Shown here: positions 53,355 through 62,339 of the stretch, piece by piece
How the letters are laid out: each line of letters starts with the position of its first letter
Position numbering within the stretch: the stretch's first letter is position 1
Source of the DNA: Microvirga sesbaniae
GTDB lineage: Bacteria > Pseudomonadota > Alphaproteobacteria > Rhizobiales > Beijerinckiaceae
NCBI RefSeq assembly: GCF_025460805.1
Contig: NZ_JAMXFJ010000013.1
Span: forward strand, 1 to 64,000
DNA: 64,000 bases
Direction: 5' to 3'
Made by a program: the position numbers and the translations under genes
Notes under the pieces: generated by a model
The model's input: only the letters and a program-made list of their open reading frames with translations
What the model was told of the DNA's origin: nothing
The model's database searches: none

Positions 53355-53852
53355 TCAGCGGCGGTCGGCCGCGACCGCCAGAGCCCAATAGACCTTGTAC
53401 TTGGAATTCGGCGCATAGGCCGTGGCGATCCCGATCCGGGTCGCCCTGGAATCGAGGAGCACCCGGTTGTGCTGCAGGCTCTCGCGCCAGCCGGAGAAGG
53501 CTTCGGCCAGGGTGTGGTAGCCGGCGGACAGGTTGGCGGCCGGCCCCGTGAAGCCCGCCGAGGCAAGGCGGGCCTTGAAGGCCTCGGCGGAGCTCGGCTT
53601 GTCGGCCCGGGCCATGGCGTCGGCCTCCGCCTGGGCGGCCGCCTGCAGGTCGGGATCGAGGGTGAGCGGCCGCAGGCCGTTGTTGCCGCGATACGCCCCG
53701 ATCATGTCGCGGGCCATGGCGGCGTCCACGACCGCGTCGGCCCGGGCCATCGACACGTAGAAGCTCGGGGTCTGGCTGCGCTGGACGGGCTTCTCGCTCT
53801 GGCAGGCGGACAGAGCGAGGGCGGGAAGGATCAGGAGGATGAGACGCTTCAT
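53355..53852 (-). CDS. CAP-domain (SCP-like) lipoprotein
   Basis: The 165-residue protein has a lipoprotein signal LILPALALSAC with the modified cysteine at position 17. A CAP/SCP domain follows (DMIGAYRGNNGLRPLTLDPDLQAAAQAEADAMA, LSAGYHTLAEAFSGWRES, HNRVLLDSRATRIGIATAY). Bacterial CAP proteins are secreted and of mostly unknown function, some binding lipids or glycans. The usual His/Glu metal-site residues are only partly recognisable (QHNR). It overlaps the stop of the large MscS channel gene by 4 nt. Confidence 0.85.
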   Translation of the reverse strand: MKRLILLILPALALSACQSEKPVQRSQTPSFYVSMARADAVVDAAMARDMIGAYRGNNGLRPLTLDPDLQAAAQAEADAMARADKPSSAEAFKARLASAGFTGPAANLSAGYHTLAEAFSGWRESLQHNRVLLDSRATRIGIATAYAPNSKYKVYWALAVAADRR

Positions 53853-56383
53853 GCGGGCGTCTTATCCTTGAGAAGGGTTAAGGTTTCGTCCTCTTTCTCC
53901 TCCGCCTTCGCGGCCTTGTCCTGCGGCTCCTCGGCCGGTTCGGGCGCGGGAGCCGGCGCGGGAACCCCGACGCCGGCCTTCCGCAGGCCGCGGAAGATCT
54001 CGAAATAGATGTCGCTCGAGACCCGCCCGGCCGCATCGATATCGTCCACGAAGCAGATGAGATCGAAATCGATGGTGTTTTCGGTCACCTTCTTGAACAG
54101 GACCCGGGGCGCCGGCTCGCTCATCACCTCCCGGTGCGCGAGGGCCGCCTTGCGCATGATCTCCGCCACCTGGTCCGGATCCGACGCCCGGGGCACGGGG
54201 ATCGACACGAGCACGCGGCCCACGCGGTCGTTGCGCACGCGGTTGCGCACGATGCCGGAGATGAGGTTCGAATTCGGCACGATGATCGTCGAGCGGTCGA
54301 AGGCCTGGATCTCGGTCGAGCGCACGTTGATCCGGCGGACATAGCCCTCTCCGTCGCCGACGACCACGAGGTCGCCGACCCGGATGGGGCGCTCCCACAG
54401 GAGGATGAGGCCGGAGATGAAGTTGTTGACGATGGATTGCAGGCCGAAACCGATACCGACCGACAGGGCGCCGGCCACGATGGTCACCCGCTCCAGGCTG
54501 AGGCCCAGATAGGTGAAGGCGATCATGCCCGCGATGATGATGCCCACATAGCCCGCCGCCGTGCTGATCGAGTTGCGCAGACCCGCATCGAGCTCGGTCG
54601 CCGGCAGGAAGGTGTTGTTGAGCCACCGCTGGATCACCCGCGTGACGGCGAAGCCCGCGGCGAACAGCACGGCCGCGATGAGGATCGACGACAGGGAGAT
54701 CGTGACGTCGCCGACGTTGAACCCGAAGAACAGGGCCCGGAGCGATCCCGTCACGTCGGCCGACTCGATGCCCCAGGGCAGCAGCACGAGCAGGACCGCG
54801 ATGACGATCAGGGCCAGCCGCATGATGCCGCTGGCCAGGATGCCGATCTGCTCCAGGGAGCGGCGGCGCAGGCCCGTATTGGCCTGGAGCGCCGTGGCGA
54901 GCCGGGTCTGGCCGCGCAGGGAGCCGCCGATGAACTCGTCGGCGAATGCGATGCCGAGGATCAGCAGGGCGATCACGATGGAAATGCCCACCGCCTGGTC
55001 GACCACGAAGGACGCCAGGGCCACATAGCCGCCCACCACGCTGCCGACGATCAGCGCGACCACGAACCAGCCGACGCTGCGCAGGGGCCCGCCGATATCG
55101 ACCTCCTGGGCGACGTACGGCCCGAGGCATGCCTCGTCCTGGGATTCGCGGGCCGCGAAGCGCCGCAGGAGCTCGGCGAAGACCAGGCCGGCGGCCAGGG
55201 CGAAGACGGCGCGGGTCATGACCGTGACCGGCAGGGCGGCCGCGATGGCCGCGTTGAACGACTCGATCACCTTGCCGGCCACCATGACGGTCGCCAGGGT
55301 CACGGCAAAGCTCATGATCCGGGCCGCGGAGGCATCCCGGACCGGGATCAGCCGCCAGGAGGTATGATCCGGCGCCAGGATCGCGTCGATCAGGGCGCGC
55401 ACGAAGGCGATGAAGGCCAGGCCGCTCAGAAAGGCCCTGCCGACCTGCTCGAGCCGCGGCGGGACGATGTCGACCGAATCGAACGCCACCCAGACGATCC
55501 AGCTGCCGGCGATCGCCGGACCCGCCCCCAGGATCAGCACGCCGAGGGCGGCCAGAAGGCGGCTGCGGCGGGCCGGGTCTGTAACGGCGGGATCCCGCCT
55601 CACGAGGCGCGGCGCGAGGGAGCGGCGCCCGGCATAGAGGGCGATCGCCACGCCGATGGCCAGGCCGAGAAGAAGCAGCACGCCGATCGAGGTGCTGCGC
55701 TGCACCTGCTCGAGGGCATCGCCCAGGACGATCCCCAGTGCCCGAAGCTCCCGCGGAACGGCCTGCACCACGTTCATCCAGAGGCTGGGGCTGAGGAGGC
55801 CATCGCTCTGCTCGAACAGGGCCCGGGTGAACCCCGCCCGGCGCAGGTCGCCGATCTGGGTGTTGAGCTGCTCGGCCTGGACCAGCAGGGCACGCCCGAG
55901 CCGCTGGGTCTCGTCCAGTTCCGCGACCGCTGCCTCGCGCTCGGCCCGGTCGCGGGCCACGTCGGCGCTCTCCTCGGGCTGGCCCTTCTCGGGCTTCGGT
56001 CCGAGCTGGCTCAGGCGCTGCTTGCTGGCCTCGAGCTTCGGGGCCTGTTCGTCGACGACCGTGCGGATCTCGGCGATGATCGGCTCGATCTGCAGGCGGA
56101 TGTTCTGCAGATCCGCATCCGGCATGGTCCGGCCCTGGATGGCCGCTTCCTTCTGGTCGAGATCGGCCTTGAACCCGTCGAGCCTGGCGCGGGCCGCCTT
56201 CGTCTCGGCCGAAATGGGAGCAGGCGCCGGCACGGCGGCCTGAGGCTGGGTCGCGGCGGGGCTCTGAGCCGGCGGGGCGGTCGGAGAGGTCTGCGCCTGC
56301 TGCGCATAGGATGCGCCGCCCGCTGCAACGCCCGCCACGATCACGGCAGCCCGGAAGAGCCGCTTCATCCCCATGCTGATCAT
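53849..56383 (-). CDS. Large mechanosensitive channel, MscS family with DUF3772-type N terminus
   Basis: The 844-residue protein has a signal peptide (FRAAVIVAGVAAGGASYAQ), a long periplasmic helical domain (about residues 50-190) rich in Glu/Gln/Arg, and about eleven membrane segments. The conserved MscS core includes the pore helix VAGALSVGIGFGLQSIVNNFISGLI (Gly/Ala packing) and the beta domain VGDGEGYVRRINVRSTEIQAFD. A Pro/Ala/Glu-rich tail follows. It should open on membrane tension and release solutes during hypo-osmotic shock. Its stop overlaps the CAP lipoprotein start. Confidence 0.88.
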   Translation of the reverse strand: MISMGMKRLFRAAVIVAGVAAGGASYAQQAQTSPTAPPAQSPAATQPQAAVPAPAPISAETKAARARLDGFKADLDQKEAAIQGRTMPDADLQNIRLQIEPIIAEIRTVVDEQAPKLEASKQRLSQLGPKPEKGQPEESADVARDRAEREAAVAELDETQRLGRALLVQAEQLNTQIGDLRRAGFTRALFEQSDGLLSPSLWMNVVQAVPRELRALGIVLGDALEQVQRSTSIGVLLLLGLAIGVAIALYAGRRSLAPRLVRRDPAVTDPARRSRLLAALGVLILGAGPAIAGSWIVWVAFDSVDIVPPRLEQVGRAFLSGLAFIAFVRALIDAILAPDHTSWRLIPVRDASAARIMSFAVTLATVMVAGKVIESFNAAIAAALPVTVMTRAVFALAAGLVFAELLRRFAARESQDEACLGPYVAQEVDIGGPLRSVGWFVVALIVGSVVGGYVALASFVVDQAVGISIVIALLILGIAFADEFIGGSLRGQTRLATALQANTGLRRRSLEQIGILASGIMRLALIVIAVLLVLLPWGIESADVTGSLRALFFGFNVGDVTISLSSILIAAVLFAAGFAVTRVIQRWLNNTFLPATELDAGLRNSISTAAGYVGIIIAGMIAFTYLGLSLERVTIVAGALSVGIGFGLQSIVNNFISGLILLWERPIRVGDLVVVGDGEGYVRRINVRSTEIQAFDRSTIIVPNSNLISGIVRNRVRNDRVGRVLVSIPVPRASDPDQVAEIMRKAALAHREVMSEPAPRVLFKKVTENTIDFDLICFVDDIDAAGRVSSDIYFEIFRGLRKAGVGVPAPAPAPEPAEEPQDKAAKAEEKEDETLTLLKDKTPA

Positions 56384-56557
56384 TCAGTCGTCCCTATCGC
56401 ATTCCCGGCAGCACCGGATCGGTCCGGTGCCTGTCTCTTTCAAAGAGCGCCCTGCTTGCGCCGAGAACCGGCCCGCTTGTGCCTGGCGCTGCCACGGCGG
56501 GGTGGTTCTTTGCGAATCATTACGGCGAAAAGTCGCCGCCCGGTCGGCGAAGCGCAA

Positions 56558-56594
56558 CAAAAAAGCCGGGAGAGGCCGCAGCCTCTCCCGGCTT
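56558..56594 (-). terminator. Strong intrinsic terminator of the small membrane protein gene
   Basis: A perfect 14-bp stem (arms 56563-56576 and 56581-56594, 4-nt loop) on the minus strand is followed by TTTTTT. The stem starts 17 bp after the stop at 56611. Confidence 0.93.
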
Positions 56595-56610
56595 CCCTAA
56601 GGGAAAATTC

Positions 56611-56901
56611 TTACTGCTTGGGGGTTTCGTTGGCCGACGGCTGCGCGCCCGGGGCCGGATAGGCCGGGTTGGCGGGCGTGATCCGGTTGGTGGGATTGGC
56701 GTTCGAGGAGCCGGTCGTGGAGCCCGTCACGTTGGCGCGGGCGGCATCGGTGCCCGGGTCGTCCGGAGACGTCGAGCTTGCCCAGATCATGTATCCGGAC
56801 ACCGCCACCGCGAGGAGCAGGAGCGAGCCGATCAGAACGCCCAGGACCGGGCGGCCGGACGCCCCCTGTCGGGCACGATCATCGGGAATCTGTTGAGCCA
56901 T
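56611..56901 (-). CDS. Small single-pass membrane protein with low-complexity tail
   Basis: The 96-residue protein has a basic N terminus (MAQQIPDDRARQGASGR), one membrane segment (VLGVLIGSLLLLAVAVSGYMIWA) and a disordered tail rich in Asn, Thr, Pro and Ala. AAAGAGG at 6-nt spacing supports the ATG at 56901. I do not recognise the family; it looks like an envelope-anchored linker protein. A strong terminator follows. Confidence 0.7.
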   Translation of the reverse strand: MAQQIPDDRARQGASGRPVLGVLIGSLLLLAVAVSGYMIWASSTSPDDPGTDAARANVTGSTTGSSNANPTNRITPANPAYPAPGAQPSANETPKQ

Positions 56902-57227
56902 CTGGAGCCTCTTTGAGAAATGCGGTTTGTCGGGCGAGCAGCAAGGCTCGGCATTATCAGGGCAACGCGAGATGGAAGAGCCGGTTCCTGCCTGTGCCCG
57001 TCCATTCGGACCGGCCTCGGGATCGATCCGACTCGGGATCCAATGGAGCGTTTCTCCGTTGTTCGAGACGGGCCACCAACAATGGTCAGAGACGAGGGGC
57101 CAATGGTTCGAACAGGCTTCGGCGACACCCTATGTCGCAGGCTGGGCACCTTCCCGCATCGCCGGCCTTCGGCCATGTTCTCGCCGCTTTCGAAACCATT
57201 GGGTAATCTCTGATTCAAGGAGATGTC
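56902..57227. other. 326-bp region upstream of the GH2 gene
   Basis: No gene is supported. The near-perfect inverted pair CCAATGGTTCGAA (57100-57112) and TTCGAAACCATTGG (57189-57202) is 76 bp apart, and GGAG lies 5 nt before the GH2 ATG at 57228. The pair may be a regulator site or fold as a leader hairpin. Confidence 0.5.
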
Positions 57228-59978
57228 ATGCAGGACAATCGCATCAGTCTGGACGGGACTTGGGAATTTTTGCATGTGGCCGACGACCGTCTGTCCGGCC
57301 CGGCGGAGGTTCGCCAGATCACGGTGCCAAGTCCCTGGCAGGCCCAATTTGCGGACCTGCGCATGCGCGCCGGCATCGGCATCTATCGCCGGACCGTCGA
57401 GATCGACGAAGCGTGGCTGCACGACAGCGTCTGGATCCGCTTCGGCGCTGTGTTCCACAATACCAAGGTGTTCGTCAACGGCGAGGCCGTGGGTCATAAC
57501 GAGGGCGGGTTCCTGCCGTTCTCGTTCGACGTGACCTCCCACCTCAAGCCCGGGGCGAACGAGATCAAGGTCCGGGTCGATAGCCCGACCGACAACCCGG
57601 CCGAGTTCCCGGATTCGCCCTTCGCCGAAATCCCGTTCGGCAAGCAGAGCTGGTACGGCCCCCTGTCCGGGATCTGGCAGCCCGTCTACCTCGAGCGCCG
57701 CATCTCCGACCACATGAACCGGGTGCGGCTCGTGCCCAATCTGACCACCGGACGGGTGACCTCCGGGGTGTTCTTCGCGCGCCCGCTCACGGACGCCACC
57801 CAGATCCGCATCGCGGTCACGGACCCGTCGGGCGATGTGGTCCTCGACGAGATGCACGAGACGCAGGTGGGCGTCACCTCGATGCCGTTCGAGTTCACGC
57901 TCGACGACGTCCGCGCGTGGTCGCCTGACCATCCCAATCTCTACCGCGTCCGCCTCGAACTCATCCGCAACGGCGCGGTGAAGGACGAGATCGCGGACCA
58001 TTTCGGCTTCCGCTCCATCGAGACGCGCAACGGCAAGTTCTATCTCAACGGCGAGCCGCTCTACCTGCGTTCCGCGCTCGACCAGGATTACTATCCGGAC
58101 ACGATCTGCACCGTGCCGTCGGTGGAATTCCTGGAGGACCAGTTCCGCAAGGCCAAGGAGCTCGGCCTCAACTGCCTGCGCTGCCACATCAAGGCGGCCG
58201 ACCCGCGCTATTACGAGGTCGCGGACCGGATGGGGATGCTGATCTGGACCGAGCTGCCGAACGGCGGCATGGCCACGGACCGCTCGCGGGGACGCAAGGA
58301 AAAGCTCCTGAAGGGCATCGTCGACCGGGACGGCAACCATCCGTCCATCGTGATCTGGACGATCATCAATGAGAACTGGGGCGTCGATCTCGTCAACGAT
58401 GCGGATCACCGCGACTGGCTCAAGCGCACCTTCGCTTGGCTGAAGGCCTACGATCCGACGCGCCTCGTGGTCGACAACTCGCCGCTCGCACCGAGCTTCC
58501 ACGTGGAATCCGACATTGCGGATTACCATTTCTACGCCGCCTATCCCGACCATCGGGCGCAGTGGGACCAGTTCGTCGACGAGCTGTCCAACAGGGCCTC
58601 GTGGCTCTACTCGCCCCACGGCGATGCAGTGATCACCGGCCGCGAGCCGCTGATGTGCTCCGAATTCGGCAACTGGGGCCTGCCTTATCCGAAGGATCTG
58701 CGCGACGCCAAGGGCGAGGAGCCCTGGTGGTTCGAGACCGGGCACGACTGGGGCGAGGGCGTGATGTATGCCCACGGCGTCGAGAACCGCTTCTCGGACT
58801 GGAGCCTGGACCGGGTCTTCGGCGATCTGCGCCGCTTCGTCATCGCGGCACAATGGCAGCAGTTCCGCGCGCTCAAATACGAGATCGAGGCCATGCGTCG
58901 GAAGCCGAACCTCGCCGGCTACGTGATCACCGAACTGCACGACTGCCATTGGGAATCGAACGGCCTCCTCGACATGCGTCGCAACCCGCGCGTGTTCCAT
59001 GAGCTCTTCCACATCGTCAACTCGGATACGGTGATCGTGCCGAAATGGGAGCGGGCCTCTTACTGGTCCGACGAGACGGCCGTCCTCGGTCTGGCGATCG
59101 CCCACGGGGCCGGACCGGTTCTCGAGGATTGCACGCTGGAGATCTCCCTCTGCGGCGAGAGCCAGATCCTGTCCCTGCCCCGCCTCGAGGCGCCGGCCGT
59201 GCTCGATCTCGGCCGCATCGAGATCCCCGTGCCGGGAATGGACGAACCCTCCCTGCGGCGCATCAGCCTCGATCTGCGCACCGCCGATGGTCGCGTGGTC
59301 GCGCATAACCACCACGACATCGCGATCCATCCCAAGCGCACGAGGCCCGTTCATGCGCGCGAGCTGGTCTGGTCGCCGGACGAGGACATCCGGGAGCGGT
59401 TCCGGGCGCTGGGCTACAGCATCGCCCGCGCGTTCGAGGAATCGACCCTGATCGTGTCCCGCACGCACAACAAGGCGATCGCGGATCATGTGCGGGCGGG
59501 CGCCAAGCTCCTGCTCCTGCCGGAAGAGGACATGACCCTCTATCCGTTCTTCCCGCACTGGCAGGCCGTCCGGGTGCAGGCGCGCGCCGGCACCCTCTGG
59601 TCCGGAGACTGGGCCTCGTCCTTCGGCTGGCTGCGGCGCTCGGGACATTTCGCCCGGTTCCCCTCCGGCCCCCTCCTCGACGAAACCATGGACCGGGTGC
59701 TGCCCGATTACGTGATCGCGAACTGCAACCTGCTCGACTTCCAGGCGCGCGTGTTCTCCGGCCTCGTGGTCGGCTGGATCCACAAGCCCGTGGCGCTCGG
59801 CGTCGAGCGCTCCTATGGCCGCGGACGTCTGGTGGCCTCGACCCTGCGCCTGTTCCGCGATGAACCGCTGGCGGATCCGACCGCCACGATGTTGACGGAT
59901 GCCCTCGTGGAGCTGGCCGTGGAGTCCAGAGCGGCGCGGCTCGAGGAGGCCGTTCGGGCCGCGGAGGCGGCCGCGTAA
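57228..59978 (+). CDS. Glycoside hydrolase family 2 enzyme (beta-galactosidase/glucuronidase-like)
   Basis: The 916-residue protein starts with a GH2 sugar-binding beta sandwich (SLDGTWEFLHVADD, NTKVFVNGEAVGHNEGGFLPFSFD), followed by an immunoglobulin-like domain and the TIM barrel. The acid/base glutamate is Glu382 in IVIWTIINENWG, and the nucleophile is Glu479 in LMCSEFGNWG, both intact. The C terminus includes a GATase-like trimerisation segment (VRAGAKLLLLPEED). No signal peptide is present, so the enzyme is probably cytoplasmic and acts on imported or recycled oligosaccharides. GGAG precedes the ATG. Confidence 0.87.
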   Translation: MQDNRISLDGTWEFLHVADDRLSGPAEVRQITVPSPWQAQFADLRMRAGIGIYRRTVEIDEAWLHDSVWIRFGAVFHNTKVFVNGEAVGHNEGGFLPFSFDVTSHLKPGANEIKVRVDSPTDNPAEFPDSPFAEIPFGKQSWYGPLSGIWQPVYLERRISDHMNRVRLVPNLTTGRVTSGVFFARPLTDATQIRIAVTDPSGDVVLDEMHETQVGVTSMPFEFTLDDVRAWSPDHPNLYRVRLELIRNGAVKDEIADHFGFRSIETRNGKFYLNGEPLYLRSALDQDYYPDTICTVPSVEFLEDQFRKAKELGLNCLRCHIKAADPRYYEVADRMGMLIWTELPNGGMATDRSRGRKEKLLKGIVDRDGNHPSIVIWTIINENWGVDLVNDADHRDWLKRTFAWLKAYDPTRLVVDNSPLAPSFHVESDIADYHFYAAYPDHRAQWDQFVDELSNRASWLYSPHGDAVITGREPLMCSEFGNWGLPYPKDLRDAKGEEPWWFETGHDWGEGVMYAHGVENRFSDWSLDRVFGDLRRFVIAAQWQQFRALKYEIEAMRRKPNLAGYVITELHDCHWESNGLLDMRRNPRVFHELFHIVNSDTVIVPKWERASYWSDETAVLGLAIAHGAGPVLEDCTLEISLCGESQILSLPRLEAPAVLDLGRIEIPVPGMDEPSLRRISLDLRTADGRVVAHNHHDIAIHPKRTRPVHARELVWSPDEDIRERFRALGYSIARAFEESTLIVSRTHNKAIADHVRAGAKLLLLPEEDMTLYPFFPHWQAVRVQARAGTLWSGDWASSFGWLRRSGHFARFPSGPLLDETMDRVLPDYVIANCNLLDFQARVFSGLVVGWIHKPVALGVERSYGRGRLVASTLRLFRDEPLADPTATMLTDALVELAVESRAARLEEAVRAAEAAA

Positions 59979-59997
59979 GCCTCGCCCCGCACAATCG

Positions 59998-60058
59998 AAA
60001 GGCGGCCAGGTGTGCCTGCGGGTGTCCCTGCAGGTGTCCCTGGCCGCCTTTTCTTTTG
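59998..60058. terminator. Terminator with tandem-repeat loop between convergent genes
   Basis: Perfect 13-bp arms AAAGGCGGCCAGG (59998-60010) and CCTGGCCGCCTTT (60039-60051), followed by TCTTTT, terminate the GH2 gene; the mirrored AAA can serve the minus strand. The loop holds three imperfect 12-bp repeats of the GGTGTCCCTGC type. Confidence 0.85.
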
Positions 60059-60093
60059 CCTTGCGCTGAAAGCGTCTGGCGCCGAGACGTTCT

Positions 60094-62268
60094 CTATTCG
60101 GCCGCCACCTTCATGGCTTCGTCCGACCACTCCACCTCGCTGTCCGCGAAGAACCGGTCGAGGGCGCTCTCCAGCCGCGGCATGAGGAGACCGCGCTCGG
60201 TGGAGAGGGCCGTGTTGAGAGCCGGATCGTCGCCGGCCCCGATCACGCGCTCAGGATCGAAGCCCGCTCGCTCCGCCGCCATGGCGGCGAGATCGCGCCA
60301 TGAGGTCTCGCCGGTATTGGCCATATGCCAGATGCCGGTGCCGCCATCGATCAGGAGGTCGAGGGACGTGTTGACCAGATCGGGCACATAGGTCGGCGAC
60401 ACCACGTCCAGGCTGGCTTCCACGTCCCCGCCCTTGCTGAGGGTGTTCAGGATGGACCAGATGAAATTGTAGCGATCCCAGGGGCCGAAGAATGCGCTCG
60501 TGCGCAGGACGAGAGCCTTGTCGTACGCCTCCAGGACCCGGCGTTCGGCCTCGGCCTTGCTCTCGCCATAGACCGTCGTCGGGTTGACCGCGTCGCTTTC
60601 GACGTAAGGCCGGTCGAGCGTTCCGTCGAAGACGAGATCGGACGAGAAGGTGACCAGGGGGATGCCCAGATCCGCGCAAACCCTCGCCAGCGTCTCCGGG
60701 CCCGACGTGTTCTCCCGGAAGCATGCCTGTCGGTCGTTCTCGGCTTCCACGACCCGCACGTACCCGGCGGTGTTGATCACCGCCCAGGGCCGATGGCACG
60801 CGAGGGCCTTGGCGACGCTCCGGGCATCGGCGATGTCCATGTCCCGCCGGGACAGCAGCACGTGGTTGAGCCCCCGGAACTCGCACAGGCGCGAATAGGC
60901 GCGGCCGAGGGTTCCCGTGGCGCCGGTGATCAGGAGCTGGCGCGGTTCGTCGGAAAGCCAGCAGGACCTCGATTGTCTCGCCGGCGGCCTGTAGAAGCGG
61001 ATGTCGCGCTTCCACCAGCCGGCGCGGTCGAGCACCGGATGGTCGAAGGCGCCGGTCTTGGCGAGCGACTCCGCCGCGTGGGCGAGCGCCGTGCGTCGCG
61101 GCTCCGGAGCCCGCACGTCGAAGGGCCCCGGCTCGTAGAAGCCGTTGCGGCGCGTCAGCAGGCTGTTCCAGTCGACGGCCCCGTAGAGGGACCAGACCGT
61201 GACGGCCCGGATGTCGACTCCTTCGTCGCGCAGCGCGTTGGCGCCGTTCCAGACCTCCATGAGCCAGCGCAGCTGGTCGTCGCGGGTGCTGCCGTGATGC
61301 GCCTCCGTGACCGCCATGGGGCGCCGGTAGCGCTCCCAGACCTCTCGAAGCCGCGCGGCGGGACCGAGGTCGGTGGACGGCAGAGGCATGCGGACGGCCT
61401 CCGCATCCGCGTAGCGGTGCCGGCCGTTGCCGCCCCAATGATGCTCCGGATAGCGGTTCATGCGCTCGTCGAGATAGCGCTCGCTGGTGAGGTAATGGTT
61501 GATGCCGATGATGTCGGGCCCCGCATCGGCCTCGAGCAGGAGCTCGAGATCGGCCTGCGGGACGCCGTTATCGAGCAGAATCGTCCACCAGGGATGATCC
61601 CGATCGACCATGCCGCACAGGAGATCGAAGCCGAGAAAGCGCCGCTGGTTCTCATGCTCGGCCTGGTAGGCGAGCGTGGACGTCGCGAAGGTCTTGCCCA
61701 TGTCGTCGGTCTGGACGAGCTGCGCGTCCGGCCGGACCTTGCGGATGGCGCGCATGGACAGGACGGTCGCCTTGCACTCGTTCACCAGGATCTTGAGGAA
61801 AGCCTCATAGCTCGTTCCGTGCGGATACCAATGACCGTAGAGACCCGAGAACCGGGCCGTCGTGAGCGGCTCGTTGACGGGGGTATAGAGATCCAGATGC
61901 GGATAGCGCTCCGCCACATGGGCCGCATGGCGGGCCAGGAGCTCGGGCCAGGCAGGATCGAGCATGTGGGTGTAGCGGGGGCCGCTGCCGTGATGGCACA
62001 GGCCCGCAATGGCGCGGATGCCGAGGGTGCGGAGGCGCTCCAGGCGCGCATCGTGCCAGGAGAAGTCCGTGCGGTCCGGGCTCTCGGGAGAGATCCTCTC
62101 CCAGAGCACCGGATGACGCAGGGTGCGGATCCCGAGCTCGGCGATGCGGTCGAGATCCTCGATTCGCTCATGATGACCGGTCTCCAGGCTTTGGTCGCGA
62201 TAATCGTCGCCAACTCTTGCGACGGTACATTCCAGTCCGCCCCAAAGCTCTATTGATCGGTTCATCAT
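60094..62268 (-). CDS. Fusion of a GH1-like glycosidase and an RmlD-like sugar-nucleotide reductase
   Basis: The 724-residue protein has two parts. Residues 1 to about 430 form a GH1-like TIM barrel with acid/base Glu133 in YTPVNEPLTTAR and nucleophile Glu322 in AVTEAHHGST. Residues about 440-724 form an RmlD/GDR-like SDR with GATGTLGRAYSR (449-460), SSDLVFDGT and YGESKAEAE (Tyr567, Lys571), as in dTDP-4-dehydrorhamnose reductase. Both catalytic sets are present. The fusion suggests that one protein trims a glycan and makes a deoxysugar precursor, or that the GH1 domain has become a regulatory barrel. It lies downstream of UDP-galactopyranose mutase on the same strand. GGAG at 5-nt spacing sets the ATG. 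Confidence 0.83.
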   Translation of the reverse strand: MMNRSIELWGGLECTVARVGDDYRDQSLETGHHERIEDLDRIAELGIRTLRHPVLWERISPESPDRTDFSWHDARLERLRTLGIRAIAGLCHHGSGPRYTHMLDPAWPELLARHAAHVAERYPHLDLYTPVNEPLTTARFSGLYGHWYPHGTSYEAFLKILVNECKATVLSMRAIRKVRPDAQLVQTDDMGKTFATSTLAYQAEHENQRRFLGFDLLCGMVDRDHPWWTILLDNGVPQADLELLLEADAGPDIIGINHYLTSERYLDERMNRYPEHHWGGNGRHRYADAEAVRMPLPSTDLGPAARLREVWERYRRPMAVTEAHHGSTRDDQLRWLMEVWNGANALRDEGVDIRAVTVWSLYGAVDWNSLLTRRNGFYEPGPFDVRAPEPRRTALAHAAESLAKTGAFDHPVLDRAGWWKRDIRFYRPPARQSRSCWLSDEPRQLLITGATGTLGRAYSRLCEFRGLNHVLLSRRDMDIADARSVAKALACHRPWAVINTAGYVRVVEAENDRQACFRENTSGPETLARVCADLGIPLVTFSSDLVFDGTLDRPYVESDAVNPTTVYGESKAEAERRVLEAYDKALVLRTSAFFGPWDRYNFIWSILNTLSKGGDVEASLDVVSPTYVPDLVNTSLDLLIDGGTGIWHMANTGETSWRDLAAMAAERAGFDPERVIGAGDDPALNTALSTERGLLMPRLESALDRFFADSEVEWSDEAMKVAAE

Positions 62269-62339
62269 GCAACTCCGAGCTATTACAACAGTGCTTCCAC
62301 AACTATTCTTATTGCGGAATGTTCAATGCTCTTTGTCGA

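Noticed and set aside
54134-56662. An 842-residue plus-strand frame across the MscS gene
   Set aside because: Antisense shadow; the minus-strand gene has signal, membrane and MscS motifs.
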